From positions 1 through 64,000 of the forward strand of contig JALNZE010000014.1 in assembly GCA_023229465.1 (NCBI GenBank): 64,000 nucleotides of DNA, in the 5' to 3' direction. A program made the translations under genes and the position numbers. This document shows, in pieces, positions 63,899-64,000 of this stretch (the first letter of the stretch is position 1; each line of letters starts with the position of its first letter). Below the pieces are notes generated by a model that was not told the DNA's origin, made no database searches, and saw nothing but the letters and a program-made list of their open reading frames with translations. The stretch is from Chitinophagaceae bacterium. Its GTDB lineage: Bacteria; Bacteroidota; Bacteroidia; Chitinophagales; Chitinophagaceae.

Positions 63899-64000
63899 AT
63901 GAGAAAAAATACCCCGAAATCTGAATCAATTTCTGAAGAAACTGATCCTGGAAGGCTTATACAGGAATTAGAAAAGGATGTAACAGAGAAAAAGTTGATT
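63899..64000 (+). CDS. Start of an unidentified gene, cut by the window end
   Basis: ATG at 63899 opens 34 codons to the edge: a charged, hydrophilic N-terminus rich in Glu and Lys (KSESISEETDPGRLIQELE, then KDVTEKKLI), likely helical. There is no signal peptide. No family can be assigned. Confidence 0.45.
   Translation, partial: MRKNTPKSESISEETDPGRLIQELEKDVTEKKLI

Noticed and set aside
1..64000. tRNA or rRNA genes
   Set aside because: No cloverleaf with a recognisable T-loop GGTTCRA and acceptor stem, and no rRNA core sequence, was found in the intergenic regions read.

Overview
The window reads as chromosome of a member of the Bacteroidota, most likely the family Chitinophagaceae. Several kinds of evidence agree. 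There are type IX secretion (T9SS) C-terminal sorting domains, a type III glutamine synthetase, GLPGLI-like and GIN-domain type secreted proteins, and a bacterial alpha-2-macroglobulin. Promoters fit the Bacteroidota pattern TTTG-N18-21-TAnnTTTG, and Shine-Dalgarno sequences are essentially absent. No rRNA, tRNA, CRISPR array or prophage was recognised. Most of the window is ordinary housekeeping sequence; the accessory signal is concentrated at about 1-4 kb, 52.3-53.2 kb and 58.5-59.3 kb.

Layout. 1-4 kb (minus strand): an incomplete fibre-like repeat protein, its probable secreted partner, and a small lipoprotein/T9SS operon behind a cluster of palindromes. 4.1-5.05 kb: rpsL-rpsG with a textbook promoter and terminator. 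5.3-12.3 kb: one 2319-residue T9SS surface protein with nested repeats. 12.3-21 kb: ilvE; a hypothetical gene with rdgB and a thioesterase; the TPR-comA-aroE operon; two small secreted proteins; yidC. 21.3-30.6 kb (minus strand): a DUF5995-like protein, a DPP-IV peptidase, pyrG, proC, hldD, purL and a truncated GIN-domain gene. 30.8-39.1 kb: glnA (GSIII), accBC, efp, a five-PKD-domain T9SS protein and sucD. 39.3-52.3 kb: a 2069-residue alpha-2-macroglobulin, an FAD oxidoreductase, small membrane proteins, an MFS carrier, aspS and rarA. 52.4-53.2 kb: a palindromic repeat array next to a REP-associated (Y1/HUH) transposase. 53.2-58.2 kb: a UDP-galactopyranose-mutase-like flavoprotein, elaA and uvrA. 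58.5-63.6 kb: a sulfur amino-acid locus and a PAP2 phosphatase. The window ends inside an unidentified gene.

The most interesting region is 58.5-62.9 kb. A SAM-I riboswitch with a visible terminator and antiterminator now controls only a truncated cystathionine gamma-synthase-like fragment. About 480 bp further on, a second promoter starts a transcript whose first reading frame is a 29-codon peptide with eight cysteines, seven of them in one nine-residue stretch. It precedes metY-metX-hom. This looks like a cysteine-sensing upstream ORF that may have taken over control of homocysteine synthesis after the riboswitch was disconnected. Other points worth checking are an EF-P with arginine instead of lysine at the tip of its loop, a coenzyme-M-type phosphosulfolactate synthase beside aroE, the REP-like array with its transposase, and a triple palindromic operator.
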